A DNA stretch of 64,000 nucleotides, taken from assembly GCF_003572205.1 (NCBI RefSeq), contig NZ_QXNY01000006.1, positions 1 through 64,000 of the forward strand. Direction: 5' to 3'. This document shows positions 1 to 11,510 of the stretch, in pieces. Under the pieces are notes generated by a model. It searched no databases, was not told where the DNA came from, and saw nothing but the letters and a program-made list of their open reading frames with translations. Both the position numbers and the translations under genes were made by a program. The stretch comes from Algihabitans albus (GTDB taxonomy: Bacteria > Pseudomonadota > Alphaproteobacteria > Kiloniellales > DSM-21159). Position 1 is the first letter of the stretch. Each line of letters opens with the position of its first letter.

Positions 1-10
1 ACGATCTCCG

Positions 11-1984
11 ATGAAGACGAAAACCTTCGGTGGCTTCGGCGCAGTGCTCCTTCTGCTCATGCTGATCGGCAGCGGTGCGACCCTTGCCTTGAATGCCGGC
101 AGCGAGACCTTTCAACAGTACCGCCAGCTCGCGCGACAGTCGAACGCCCTGGCCGAGGTGGTGGCCGGCATGATGGAGACGCGCATCGGCGTAAAGGATT
201 TCCTGATCCGTGGTGACCAGGAAAGTGTCGAACGTGTCCGCACGTCGGAAAAGGCGGCCATAGCTGCGGCCGAGGCCGCCAGGGCAGTCTCGGACGATGC
301 CCAGAAGATTGAGACGCTTTCGCAGATCGAGGCGAAGCTGGAAGCCTACGAGGCGGCCTTCGAAGAGGTTGTGGTTCTGCGCGCGCGTCGCGACGAACTG
401 GTTCACGGCGTCCTGGATGCTTTGGGACCGGATCTCCGCAAGAAGCTCAGTGAGATCATGGACAGCGCCTATCGCGACGGCGATGCCGAAGCGGCCTACC
501 GGGCAGGCGTGACCAAGGGGCATCTGCTGCTGGCCCGTCTCTATGTTCAGAAGTTCCTGATCGAGAATGAGGAAGCCACCTACGAGCGTGCGCTTCAGGA
601 GTTCGACCAGATGGCGCAGGCGGCGCAGACCATGCTGTCGGAACTGCAGAACCCGACCCGCCGGGGCCTGACAGCGGAGTTCCGGGAAGGTGCGGCGGTT
701 TACCGTGAGACCTTCGAAGAGGTTTATGCCGCCATTCAGGAGCGCAACGGAATCATCGACGGGCAGCTGGATGCCGTCGGGCCGCAGATCTTGGCGGCTG
801 CGCACGACCTGATGAAAGCCTCCCAGACGCTACAGGACGAACTCGGGCCGCAGGCGACGGCGGCGGTGCAGAACGCCGTGGTGACGGTGCTCGGCGCCGT
901 GGTGGTGGCTTTGCTGCTCGGTGCCGCGGCCGCTTGGTTGATCGGGACCGGGATCGCCCGTCCGGTCGTCGCCATCACGGGGGCGATGCGGCAGTTGGCG
1001 GACGGCGACAAGACCGTGGGGATCCCGGCGGTCGGTCAGAAGGATGAAGTGGGCCAGATTGCCGAGGCGCTGGAATCCTTCAGGAACTCCATGATCGAGG
1101 CCGAGCAGGCCGCCGCCGAGCTGGAACGGAAGGCGCTGGCGGACCGAAAGAACCTGATGCAGGAGTTTGCTTCGGACCTGGATGCGACTGTGACCCAGGT
1201 TCTTCAGGGTGTGTCCGGCGCGGCTGAGGAGATGAACGCGACGGCGCAGTCGATGTCCTCGATCGCGGAGGAGACCAAGGTGCAGGCGACCTCGGCCTCC
1301 TCTGCGTCGAACGAGGCTTCGGCCAACGTGCAGACGGTGGCTTCGGCCTCGGAGGAGCTGAGCGGCTCGATCCGCGAGATCGCCCGCCAGGTGGAGCAGT
1401 CGGAGAGCATCTCGAAGAAGGCGGTCGAGCAGGCCAACGAGACCCAGGGCACGGTGCGCCAGCTGGCCTCGGCGGCGGAGCGGATCGGCGAGGTTGTCAG
1501 CCTGATCTCGGACATCGCCGAGCAGACCAACCTGTTGGCGCTCAATGCGACCATCGAGGCGGCGCGGGCCGGCGAGGGCTTCGCGGTGGTGGCGAGCGAG
1601 GTGAAGAACCTGGCGACCCAGACGGCCAAGGCGACCGAGGAGATCGGCCAGCAGATCGCCGAGGTTCAGAGCGCCACGGGCGGTGCCGTGGAGGCGATCG
1701 AGGTGATCGCCAAGACGGTGGAGGAGATCTCGACCATCGCCGGGACGATCGCGGTTGCGGTGGACGAGCAGACCTCGGCGACGGGCGAGATCGCGCGCAA
1801 CGTCCAGGAGGCGGCGACGGGCACCAGCGAGGTCACCCAGACGCTCGGCGGCGTGAACGACGGTGCCGACGAGACCAGCCGTGCGGCCGGTCAGGTGCTC
1901 TCGGCGGTGGGCGAGCTGAGCCGGCAGACCGACGGTCTGCGTAGCGAGGTCGATGCCTTCCTGCAGCGCCTGAAGGCGGCGTAA
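11..1984 (+). CDS. Methyl-accepting chemotaxis protein (5' end may be cut by window edge)
   Basis: Transmembrane chemoreceptor that senses a periplasmic signal and controls CheA/CheW. A first membrane segment lies at about residues 8-28, followed by a roughly 260-residue all-helical periplasmic domain (4HB/HBM-like). A second membrane segment is at about 288-313 and a HAMP linker at 314-366. The cytoplasmic signalling coiled coil runs to the C-terminus, and its highly conserved hairpin tip ([21 protein letters not shown]) is near residues 505-525. There is no C-terminal CheR-docking pentapeptide. The frame stays open upstream to base 2 and family members usually have a few more N-terminal residues, so the true start may lie before the window. 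The ligand cannot be told from sequence. Confidence 0.9.
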   Translation: MKTKTFGGFGAVLLLLMLIGSGATLALNAGSETFQQYRQLARQSNALAEVVAGMMETRIGVKDFLIRGDQESVERVRTSEKAAIAAAEAARAVSDDAQKIETLSQIEAKLEAYEAAFEEVVVLRARRDELVHGVLDALGPDLRKKLSEIMDSAYRDGDAEAAYRAGVTKGHLLLARLYVQKFLIENEEATYERALQEFDQMAQAAQTMLSELQNPTRRGLTAEFREGAAVYRETFEEVYAAIQERNGIIDGQLDAVGPQILAAAHDLMKASQTLQDELGPQATAAVQNAVVTVLGAVVVALLLGAAAAWLIGTGIARPVVAITGAMRQLADGDKTVGIPAVGQKDEVGQIAEALESFRNSMIEAEQAAAELERKALADRKNLMQEFASDLDATVTQVLQGVSGAAEEMNATAQSMSSIAEETKVQATSASSASNEASANVQTVASASEELSGSIREIARQVEQSESISKKAVEQANETQGTVRQLASAAERIGEVVSLISDIAEQTNLLALNATIEAARAGEGFAVVASEVKNLATQTAKATEEIGQQIAEVQSATGGAVEAIEVIAKTVEEISTIAGTIAVAVDEQTSATGEIARNVQEAATGTSEVTQTLGGVNDGADETSRAAGQVLSAVGELSRQTDGLRSEVDAFLQRLKAA

Positions 1985-2060
1985 ACGGTTCCGCCAAGTG
2001 CGTCTGATCTAGCGCAAAGCCCTCACGTTCCTCGCACGTCTAGTCTGCGGCCCATCTCTG

Positions 2061-2119
2061 GAGCGTGATTGTCCTGACTGGAAGTGGTTTCGCTTCCAGT
2101 CAGGACGTGAATCGCGCTC
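2061..2119. repeat. Nested palindromic intergenic element
   Basis: A perfect 14-bp inverted repeat at 2071-2084 and 2093-2106 encloses an 8-nt loop. It is flanked by outer arms GAGCGYGATT-like (2061-2070) and GAATCGCGCTC (2109-2119) that are also nearly complementary. A second short palindrome, ACTCTA-TGA-TAGAGT, follows at 2122-2136. No T-tract follows, so it is not a classical intrinsic terminator. It resembles the dispersed palindromic repeats common between genes in alphaproteobacteria. It fills most of the gap between the chemoreceptor and the HAD gene and could act as an mRNA end or processing site. Confidence 0.6.
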
Positions 2120-2178
2120 TAACTCTATGATAGAGTAGGATCGATCTTGCTCTAGGGCTGAACGGCTGGCGCACATCG

Positions 2179-3716
<1,538 letters not shown>

Positions 3717-3720
<4 letters not shown>

Positions 3721-6200
3721 GCGGCTGGTCGCTGGTCTACGACACCTTCGACCCGCAGGCCGAGGGGCTGCGCGAGGCGCTCTGCACGCTGGGCAACGGC
3801 CACTTCGCCGTGCGCGGCGCCGCCGACGAGGTGGATGCGGGCGGCCCGCACTATCCGGGCACCTATCTGGCCGGTGGCTACAACCGGCTGGTGAGCGACG
3901 TCAGCGGCCGGCCGATCGAAAACGAGGACTTCGTCAACTTCCCCAACTGGCTGTCGGTGAGCTTCCGCCACTGCTCCGAACCCGGTGGCGAGCCCGAGCC
4001 CTGGTTCGACCTGCACGCGGTCGAGATCCTGGCCTTTCGGCAGGAGCTGGACATGGCGGGCGGGCTGCTGCATCGCCGTCTGCGGGTGAAGGATTCGGCG
4101 GGGCGCGTGAGCCGCATCGAAAGCAGCCGGCTGGTCTCGATGGACCAGCCGAACCTGGCTGCCCAGGCCTGGTCGCTGACGCCGGAGAACTGGGGCGGAC
4201 CGATCGAGCTGCGCGCCGCGCTCGACGGTTGCGTCATCAACGGCGGCGTCGCCCGCTATGGAAGCCTGCGCAGCCGGCATCTGGTGCCGGGCGCCGTCGG
4301 GCTGGAATCCGACGGCATCCTGCACCTGGAGGTCGAGACCAGCCAGTCGCGTCTGCGCATGGTTCAGGCCGCGCGCCTGCGTCTTTCCAGAGACGGCAGC
4401 CCGCTGAACCTGGCGCCGGAACCGGATTTGGCCGAAGGCTACGCGGGCGCCCGCTTTCGCTTGGTCGCGCAGGAAGGCGAGGCGATCGAGCTGGAGAAGA
4501 TCGTCGCGCTCTTCACCGGCCGGGACCGCGCGGTCAGCGAACCGCGGTTCGCTGCCCTGGAGCTGGCACGCCGGGTGGAGGATTTCGCGCGGCTGGCGCA
4601 ACGCCAGGCGTTGGCCTGGTCGCAGCTCTGGCGCCGCTTCGACATGCGGATCGCCAATACCACCGCGGCGGTTACCGAGGAGATGAACCGCATTCTGCGG
4701 CTGCATGTGTTCCATCTGCTGCAGGTCTGCAGCCCGCACATCTGCGACCTGGATGTCGGCGTGCCGGCGCGCGGCCTGCACGGCGAGGCCTATCGGGGTC
4801 ATATCTTCTGGGACGAGCTTTACATCTTCCCGCTGCTCAATCAGCGCCTGCCCGAAATCACGCGCGAACTGCTGCTCTACCGCTATCGCCGGCTGGACGC
4901 GGCGCGGCACCTGGCGCGCGAGGCGGGTCACGCCGGTGCCATGTACCCATGGCAGTCGGGCAGCGACGGGCGGGAGGAAACCCAGCAGGTCCACCTCAAC
5001 CCCAAGTCCGGCCGTTGGCTGCCGGACAACAGCCAGCGCCAGCGGCACGTCAACGCCGCCATTGCCTACAACGTCTGGCAATACGTCCAGGCGACCGACG
5101 ATATGGAGTTCCTCAGCGCCTACGGCGCCGAAATGCTGCTGGAGATCGCCCGCTTCTGGGCCTCCATCTGCGAACGCGACGGCGGCGGAGAACGCTGGGT
5201 CATCGACGGGGTGATGGGGCCGGACGAGTATCACGATGCCTATCCCGGTCAGGAAGACGGCGGGCTGCGCAACAACGCCTACACCAACGTCATGGTGTCC
5301 TGGCTGCTGCGCCGGGCGCGTGAGGTTATCGACCGCGTTCCCTTTCATGACCGGGACGAGCTTTGCGAGCGGCTGCGCCTCGGCGACGACGAACTGGCCC
5401 GCTGGGAGGAGATCGCCAACGGCCTGACCCTCTGCTTCCACGAGGACGAGGACGGCCAGCCGGTGATCAGCCAGTTCGAGGGCTACGGCGATCTGTTGGA
5501 GTTCGATTGGGTCGGCTATGCCGCCAAGTACGGCGACATTCAGCGGCTCGACCGCATCCTGGAGGCCGAGGGCGATACGCCGAACCGCTACAAGCTGTCG
5601 AAGCAGGCCGACGTGCTGATGCTCTTCTACCTCTTCTCCGCGCGCGAATTGCGCGAGCTGATCGAGGGCATGGGCTACACTTGGGACGATCGCCTGATCG
5701 AGCGGACCATCGCCTACTACTCGGCGCGCACCTCCCATGGCTCGACCCTCAGCCGGGTGGTCGAGTCCTGGGTGATGGCGCGGATCGACCGGCGCCGCTC
5801 CTGGCAGCTCTTCTGCCAGGCCTTGAAGAGCGATGTCTCCGATATCCAGGGCGGGACGACGGCCGAGGGTATTCACCTGGGCGCCATGGCCGGCACGGTC
5901 GATCTCGTGCAGCGCGGTTATACGGGTTTGGAACTGGCCGACGATGTGCTCTGGTTCGATCCGCGCCTGCCGGACGAGCTGTCCCATCTGGAGATGGAGC
6001 TGCGCTATCGCGGACACTTTCTCCAGATCGATGTGGGGCGCGATCGCTTGCGCATCGTCGCGTCCAACCACGTTGCCAAGCCGATCCGTATCGGCTTTGA
6101 CGGTCGGATCTACGATATCTCCCACGGCGAGGAACTGGAGTTTGCTCTCTCCGCTCCCAGTTCGGCCCCGAAACGGGTGTTGCGCCACGCCGCGGGCTAG
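3717..6200 (+). CDS. Glycoside hydrolase family 65 disaccharide phosphorylase
   Basis: An 827-residue GH65 enzyme of the maltose/trehalose/kojibiose phosphorylase type, splitting a glucosyl disaccharide with phosphate to beta-glucose-1-phosphate. It has an N-terminal beta-sandwich (to about 270), an (alpha/alpha)6 barrel, and a small C-terminal beta domain. The barrel carries a WDELYIFP segment (W365) matching the family WDTE motif and VMGPDEYHDAY, whose E504 aligns with the general acid. The segment SHGSTLS near residue 675 fits the phosphate-binding loop. The start is GTG, overlapping the HAD-TPP stop. The upstream beta-PGM-like domain would use its product. Trehalose is the likely substrate from context, but kojibiose or another glucobiose is possible. 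Confidence 0.88.
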
Positions 6201-6236
6201 CCGGCGGCCGGGGCCGGGAAGCCGCCGGGCAGCACC

Positions 6237-7817
6237 ATGACCGATCAAGCCGGCGTCTCGGCCTTTCTCGGAAGCGGCGGCAGCTACGACCCGCCGGCGG
6301 CGGAGGTCGAGCGGATCGATACCCACGCGGCGCTGGTCTTCCTCGCCGGCGCGCGCGCCTTCAAGATCAAGCGCGCCGTGCGCTTTTCCTTCATGGACTT
6401 CTCCACCCGGGACAAGCGGGCGGCGGCCTGCCGGCAGGAAGTGCGTCTCAACCGCCGCTCGGCGCCGGATCTCTATCTGGGCGTCGTCCCGATTCTCCGC
6501 CGCCCGGGCGGTTTCGCCTTCGGCGACCTCCTGCCCGATCCGGACGACGAGGCTGCTCTGCCGCAGGAAATCGAAGAGCTCGCGGTGGTGATGCGGCGCT
6601 TCGACCAGAGCAGCCTGTTCGACCGGCTGGCGGACAGCGGCCGTCTGGACGCGGACCTGATCGAGGCGCTTGTGCGGCAGGTGGTCGCGCTGCATGCCCA
6701 GGCCGAACCCGCCGCCGCCGTCTTCGGCGGGGCGGACGGCCTGGATCGTTTGATCGCCGAGAACGCGGAGGACTTCGCGGCCTATCCGGAGATCCTTCCG
6801 GCCGAGCGCGCCGCGCGCTTGATCGCGGCCTGTCACGCGCGTCTGGAGCAGGTGGCCGCGCTGCTCGACGCGCGGCGCGACGGCGGTTTCGTGCGCCGCT
6901 GCCACGGCGATCTGCATCTGCGCAATATCGTGCTGCTCGACGGCCGGCCGACGCTGTTCGACTGCATCGAGTTCAACGCCGCCATCGCCACCATCGACCT
7001 CGGCTACGACCTGGCCTTTCTGCTGATGGATCTGGACCGGCGCGGCCTGCGTCCGCTCGCCAACGTCGCGCTGAACCGCTATCTGGAGGCGGCGCTGCCA
7101 GCCGGGCTCGGAGGGCCCGACTGGCTGGCGGCGCTGCCGCTTTTCCTCAGTTTACGGGCGGCGGTGCGCGCCAAGGTGGCGGCGCCGGCCGTCGGCGCCC
7201 AGCAAGATGCGGGGCTGGCCGCGGCGTTGCGGCGCGAGGCACTGGACTATCTCTCCGCCGCCGAGCGCTATCTCGCGCCGCCGGCGCCGCGCCTGCTCGC
7301 GGTCGGCGGGCTGTCGGGCAGCGGCAAGTCGACCCTGGCGCGGGCACTGGCGCCGGACCTGGGAGCGTCGCCGGGGGCGGTGGTGTTGCGCAGCGACCAG
7401 ATCCGCAAGCGTCTGGCCGGTCTCCGCGAGACCGAGCGCCTGCCGGCCGAGGCTTATGGCGCCGACAGCTCGGCTGCGGTCTATGCGGAGATCGGCCGGC
7501 TTGCCGGCGCTATTCTGGCCAGCGGCCATGCGGTCGTGGTCGACGCCGTCTCGGCCAGGCCCGAGGAACGGCACTCCTTCCGGGCGCTTGCCGAGTCCGC
7601 CGGACTGCGGTTCGACGGCCTCTGGCTGGAGGCGCCGGCCGGGACGCTGAAGGCGCGCGTCGCGGCGCGACAGGGGGATGCCTCGGATGCCGATGCCGCC
7701 GTGGTCGACCGGCAGCTCGGCTACGATCTCGGCGACCTTGATTGGACGCGCGTTCCGGCGGATGGCGGGCCGGATGCCGTACGGAAGCGCGCCCAAGCCC
7801 TCCTGCGGATGGACTGA
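6237..7817 (+). CDS. APH-fold kinase fused to P-loop (zeta-toxin-like) AAA kinase
   Basis: A 526-residue protein of the bifunctional aminoglycoside-phosphotransferase-like/ATP-binding family. The N-terminal half (about 20-310) has an APH catalytic loop C222-H-G-D-L-H-L-R-N and a DFG-equivalent FDCIEF. The C-terminal half (about 350-520) has a Walker A motif G-L-S-G361-S-G-K364-S-T followed by a small-molecule kinase fold. No substrate is known with confidence for this family. The location 36 bp behind the GH65 gene suggests a sugar or sugar-linked metabolite, which is inference only. The 5' gap has no obvious strong ribosome binding site. Confidence 0.8.
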   Translation: MTDQAGVSAFLGSGGSYDPPAAEVERIDTHAALVFLAGARAFKIKRAVRFSFMDFSTRDKRAAACRQEVRLNRRSAPDLYLGVVPILRRPGGFAFGDLLPDPDDEAALPQEIEELAVVMRRFDQSSLFDRLADSGRLDADLIEALVRQVVALHAQAEPAAAVFGGADGLDRLIAENAEDFAAYPEILPAERAARLIAACHARLEQVAALLDARRDGGFVRRCHGDLHLRNIVLLDGRPTLFDCIEFNAAIATIDLGYDLAFLLMDLDRRGLRPLANVALNRYLEAALPAGLGGPDWLAALPLFLSLRAAVRAKVAAPAVGAQQDAGLAAALRREALDYLSAAERYLAPPAPRLLAVGGLSGSGKSTLARALAPDLGASPGAVVLRSDQIRKRLAGLRETERLPAEAYGADSSAAVYAEIGRLAGAILASGHAVVVDAVSARPEERHSFRALAESAGLRFDGLWLEAPAGTLKARVAARQGDASDADAAVVDRQLGYDLGDLDWTRVPADGGPDAVRKRAQALLRMD

Positions 7818-7853
7818 GCGCGGCCTGCCGCTCCGTTTCGCCGTCCGGCCCGG

Positions 7854-8678
7854 TTACGCCTCGGAGACGAGATCCTTGTAGGCATGCCAAGTGGCATGGC
7901 CGATCAGGGGCAGGGTGATGATCAGCCCGAAGTAGAAGGTCAGCAGACCCGCCGCCGTGAAGAGCACGATCAGCGATGCCCAGACCATCATCGGGAAGAA
8001 GTTCTGCCGCACCGCCTCCACGCTGGTCACGATGGCCGCCATGACGTTGATGTCGCGATCCATCAGCATCGGGACGGACACCGCCGAGATCGCGAAGGCG
8101 ATCACGGCCAGCACCGCACCCACCGCGGTTCCCGTCAGCAGGAAGGGAATCGTGATGTCCGACAGGAAGACGTCGGCCAGGAAGTTGTCAGGGCGCGGCG
8201 GCTCGTAGGCGAAGAACAGCATGAAGATCAGAAAGGCCAGGCGCATCCAGGCGATCCAAAGCACCAGACCTGCCATGCCGATCAGCCCGATCTGGCCGAG
8301 GTTTCGGTTCCAGCCGCTCAGCGCTAGGCCCATCGACGTCGGCTCGCCGGCCTGAATACGGCGCGATGTCTCGTAGAGACCGACCGCCAGGACCGGGGCG
8401 ACCAGCAGGAAGCCGCCGGCCAGCGGCAGCAGCACCTGCCAGAACAGCCCCAGTTGGTAGGAGGCGCCGAGCAGGAGGAAACCGAGCAGGGTGAAGGCCG
8501 CGCCGTAGCCCAGCCCGACTGCCGGCGCCGCGCGCAGATCCTGCCAGCCGGCGGCCAGCCAGGCCCAGGGACGGTCGACGCTGATCTTGCGGATCTTCGG
8601 CAAGGGCTGGCCGAAAACGGGAACGATCTCGTCGGTCTGCGGGTCCAGATCGTCTTGCGTGTTGTCCTGTGTCGTCAT
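7854..8678 (-). CDS. DUF2189 family integral membrane protein
   Basis: A 274-residue inner-membrane protein with about six hydrophobic segments. The N-terminal IRKISVDRPWAWLAAGWQDL stretch is typical of the DUF2189 family, whose function is unknown. The N-terminal 30 residues are acidic and cytosolic. It is transcribed away from ccoN, with a 390-bp regulatory gap between them. Placement beside a cbb3 oxidase cluster may mean co-regulation but is not proof of a role in respiration. The gene ends convergently, 36 bp from the kinase gene. Confidence 0.85.
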   Translation of the reverse strand: MTTQDNTQDDLDPQTDEIVPVFGQPLPKIRKISVDRPWAWLAAGWQDLRAAPAVGLGYGAAFTLLGFLLLGASYQLGLFWQVLLPLAGGFLLVAPVLAVGLYETSRRIQAGEPTSMGLALSGWNRNLGQIGLIGMAGLVLWIAWMRLAFLIFMLFFAYEPPRPDNFLADVFLSDITIPFLLTGTAVGAVLAVIAFAISAVSVPMLMDRDINVMAAIVTSVEAVRQNFFPMMVWASLIVLFTAAGLLTFYFGLIITLPLIGHATWHAYKDLVSEA

Positions 8679-9070
8679 CCCGACGGGGTCCTCTCACTGA
8701 TCTTACGAGCCGGTCGCTTTTCCGGCTGGGCCTCGGCCGGATGTCCGATCGGCCACGCCAAGTTGCGACTAACTCTTAAAAGCACGTTCGCGGTCGATTT
8801 GTCGCATTCATTTGCAGTCTAGCTGTCGGCGAGCAGTATTGACAGCCTGTCGACATACCTGCTGCGGCAATTTGCCTGATCATACCCTGCAGTGGAGCGC
8901 GTAAAGACCTGCTTGAGCATTGACGCACGTCAATGTGCCGGCACCGCCCTCTGGAGTTGTCTGGCATCTGTTGGCGGGGACAGGTGCGTCTGCTTAAGCG
9001 CGGTTGGACCGGGGAAGTTTCCCGCGCGACAGGTTTGGATAACTAAGAACAGCAAGAAAGGTCGCGCTTC
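8679..9070. promoter_or_regulatory. Divergent regulatory gap between DUF2189 gene and ccoN
   Basis: This 392-bp non-coding stretch carries the control sites of the DUF2189 gene (leftward) and ccoN (rightward). The clear element is the FNR/FixK-type box at 8920-8933. I see no convincing small gene. The ccoN ATG at 9071 is preceded by AAGAAAGG as a ribosome binding site about 10 bases upstream. Confidence 0.6.
8920..8933. promoter_or_regulatory. FNR/FixK-type box upstream of ccoN
   Basis: TTGACGCACGTCAA is a 14-bp palindrome (TTGAC-N4-GTCAA) matching the FNR/FixK/Anr consensus TTGAT-N4-ATCAA in both half-sites. Its centre is about 145 bp before the ccoN start. If it sits at -41.5, transcription would begin near 8968 and leave a leader of about 100 nt. 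This is the usual control of cbb3 oxidase genes under low oxygen in alphaproteobacteria. Confidence 0.85.
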
Positions 9071-10573
9071 ATGAGCGACATTGCGGCAACCGCGACGGCC
9101 GGGGCAGGGTCCGAACGCACGACGGCGCTCGATTATGCCGACGATGTGATCCGCCTCTTCATCATCGCGACGGTCTTCTGGGGCGTGGTCGGCTTCCTGA
9201 TGGGCGTCATCATCGCCTTTCAGCTCGCCTTTCCGGAGCTGAACTTCAACGAGTCCTGGACGACCTTCGGTCGGTTGCGGCCGGTTCACACCTCGGGTGT
9301 GATCTTCGGCTTCGGCGGTAACGCCCTGATCGCCACGTCGCTTTATGTCGTGCAGCGCACCTGCCGGGCGCGGCTGTTCGGCGGCGAAGAAGGCGCGGCC
9401 TTCATCTTCTTCGGCTACCAGCTCTTCCTGGTGATGGCCGCTTGGGGCTACATCAACGGTATCACCCAGGGCCGCGAATACGCCGAGCCCGAGTGGTACG
9501 TCGATCTCTGGCTGACGATCGTCTGGGTCGTCTACCTGGTCGTCTTCGCCGGCACGATCTTCAAGCGCCGCGAGCCGCACATCTACGTCGCCAACTGGTT
9601 CTACCTGGCCTTCATCGTCACCATCGCGATGCTGCACATCGTCAACAATCTGGCGGTGCCGGTGTCCTTCATGGGGACCAAGAGCTACTCGCTTTTTTCC
9701 GGCGTGCAGGATGCGCTGCTGCAGTGGTGGTACGGCCACAACGCGGTCGGTTTCTTCCTGACCGCCGGCTTCCTGGGCATGATGTACTACTTCGTGCCCA
9801 AGCAGGCGGAACGGCCGGTCTATTCCTACCGCCTCTCGATCATCCACTTCTGGGCGCTGATCTTCCTCTATATCTGGGCGGGTCCGCACCACCTCCATTA
9901 CACCAGCCTGCCGGACTGGGCGCAGACGCTGGGCATGACCTTCTCGGTGATGCTCTGGATGCCCTCTTGGGGCGGCATGATCAACGGCCTCATGACCCTG
10001 TCGGGCGCCTGGGACAAGCTGCGGACCGACCCGGTGCTGCGCTTCCTGGTCACCTCGGTCGCCTTCTACGGCATGAGCACCTTCGAGGGGCCGCTGATGT
10101 CGGTGAAGCCGGTCAACGCGCTCAGCCACTACACCGACTGGACGGTCGGTCACGTGCATTCGGGCGCGCTCGGCTGGGTCGCCTTCATCACCTTCGGCGC
10201 GCTCTACTATCTGGTGCCGAAGATGTGGGGCGCCCGGCGGCTCTACTCGATCCGGCTGGTCGGTTATCACTTCTGGATCTCGACCATCGGCATCGTGCTC
10301 TACATCACCGCGATGTGGATCAGCGGCATCATGCAGGGCCTGATGTGGCGCTCCTACGACGAGCTCGGCTTCCTGGTCTACTCCTTCGTCGAGACCGTCG
10401 AGGCGATGCATCCCTTCTATGTGATCCGGGCCATGGGCGGGGTGCTGTTCCTCGTGGGCGCCCTGATCATGGTCTACAACCTGATCCGCACGGCGCGTGG
10501 CGAAATCCGTGACGAGCGGCCGATCCTGACCCGTCCCGTGACATCTGCCACGGCCGGCCAGGCAGCCGAGTAA
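9071..10573 (+). CDS. ccoN: cbb3-type cytochrome c oxidase subunit I
   Basis: The 500-residue catalytic subunit of the high-affinity cbb3 terminal oxidase, with twelve membrane helices. Conserved histidine regions for the low-spin haem b and the haem b3-CuB centre are visible, for example [37 protein letters not shown] and [12 protein letters not shown]. It reduces O2 to water using electrons from CcoO and CcoP. It is first in the ccoNOQP operon, 13 bp before ccoO, with an FNR box upstream. Length is normal for the family. Confidence 0.98.
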   Translation: MSDIAATATAGAGSERTTALDYADDVIRLFIIATVFWGVVGFLMGVIIAFQLAFPELNFNESWTTFGRLRPVHTSGVIFGFGGNALIATSLYVVQRTCRARLFGGEEGAAFIFFGYQLFLVMAAWGYINGITQGREYAEPEWYVDLWLTIVWVVYLVVFAGTIFKRREPHIYVANWFYLAFIVTIAMLHIVNNLAVPVSFMGTKSYSLFSGVQDALLQWWYGHNAVGFFLTAGFLGMMYYFVPKQAERPVYSYRLSIIHFWALIFLYIWAGPHHLHYTSLPDWAQTLGMTFSVMLWMPSWGGMINGLMTLSGAWDKLRTDPVLRFLVTSVAFYGMSTFEGPLMSVKPVNALSHYTDWTVGHVHSGALGWVAFITFGALYYLVPKMWGARRLYSIRLVGYHFWISTIGIVLYITAMWISGIMQGLMWRSYDELGFLVYSFVETVEAMHPFYVIRAMGGVLFLVGALIMVYNLIRTARGEIRDERPILTRPVTSATAGQAAE

Positions 10574-10586
10574 AGGGGGCGCCACG

Positions 10587-11312
10587 ATGTTCAAACACCA
10601 CCATATCATCGAGAAGAACCTGTCCCTGATGACGGTGCTCGTGCTGATCACCGTCTCCATCGGCGGGCTCGTCGAGATCACGCCGCTCTTCACCATCGAG
10701 AGCACCATCGAGCGGGTCGAGGGCGTGCGTCCCTACACCCCGCTCGAGTTGGCCGGACGCAACATCTACATCCGGGAGGGCTGCTATACCTGCCACTCGC
10801 AGCAGGTGCGCCCCTTCCGCGACGAGGTGGAGCGCTACGGGCACTACTCGCTGGCGGCGGAGTCGATGTACGACCACCCCTTCCAATGGGGCTCGAAACG
10901 CACCGGGCCCGACCTGGCCCGGGTCGGCGGCAAGTACTCGAACGAATGGCACGTCGCGCACCTGATCGATCCCCGCGCGGTGGTGCCGGAGTCGATCATG
11001 CCGCCCTACGCCTTCCTGCTGGATCGCACTCTGGAGCCGGGCGAAAAGGCCGCGCACCTGGAGGCGAAGCAGATCGTCGGCGTGCCCTACAGCGAGGAGA
11101 TGGTCGCGGAGGCCGCCGCCGACATGCGGGCCCAGGCCGATCCGAACGGCGACCATTCCGGTTTGCTGGCGCGCTATCCCAAAGCCGTCGTCGGCGACCT
11201 CGACGGCGATCCCGGGCGCCTGACCGAGATGGATGCCCTGGTGGCCTACCTGCAGATCCTCGGGCAGATGGTCGACTTCACGCAGGTTGAACCGGAGCAA
11301 CTGGTCCAGTGA
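10587..11312 (+). CDS. ccoO: cbb3-type cytochrome c oxidase subunit II (monohaem cytochrome c)
   Basis: A 241-residue membrane-anchored monohaem cytochrome c. One N-terminal membrane helix is followed by the haem site C66-Y-T-C69-H70. The following [18 protein letters not shown] and [13 protein letters not shown] segments are hallmarks of CcoO/FixO, with the distal Met ligand further on. It passes electrons to CcoN. Its stop overlaps the ccoQ start by 4 bases (GTGA). Confidence 0.98.
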   Translation: MFKHHHIIEKNLSLMTVLVLITVSIGGLVEITPLFTIESTIERVEGVRPYTPLELAGRNIYIREGCYTCHSQQVRPFRDEVERYGHYSLAAESMYDHPFQWGSKRTGPDLARVGGKYSNEWHVAHLIDPRAVVPESIMPPYAFLLDRTLEPGEKAAHLEAKQIVGVPYSEEMVAEAAADMRAQADPNGDHSGLLARYPKAVVGDLDGDPGRLTEMDALVAYLQILGQMVDFTQVEPEQLVQ

Positions 11313-11506
11313 TCGAGCAGCTTTACGGGTTCGTCACGAGCCTCTGGCTCGTCTTGCTCGTCGTGATCTTCAGCGGCATCGTCGTTTGGGTCCTCTGGCC
11401 CACCCGGCAGCGGAAGACACAGATGCAGAACTACGCCGATATTCCATTCCGCGAGGCGCCGAAGCTGGAGAAGAGCGCCGGGCGGGACGATAAGAAGGAC
11501 GGATAG
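11309..11506 (+). CDS. ccoQ: cbb3 oxidase subunit CcoQ
   Basis: A 65-residue single-span membrane protein. Its one hydrophobic helix (residues 9-27) is followed by a charged cytosolic tail containing the FixQ-like NYADIPFRE stretch. CcoQ/FixQ stabilises the assembled oxidase. The start (GTG) overlaps the end of ccoO and ccoP begins 4 bp later, so the four genes form a tight operon. Confidence 0.92.
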   Translation: MIEQLYGFVTSLWLVLLVVIFSGIVVWVLWPTRQRKTQMQNYADIPFREAPKLEKSAGRDDKKDG

Positions 11507-11510
11507 CGCG

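Noticed and set aside
8838-8854. TTGAC-like repeat near 8839 as a second FNR box
   Set aside because: The second half reads GTCGA and the spacing does not match TTGAY-N4-RTCAA. Only the 8920-8933 box fits.
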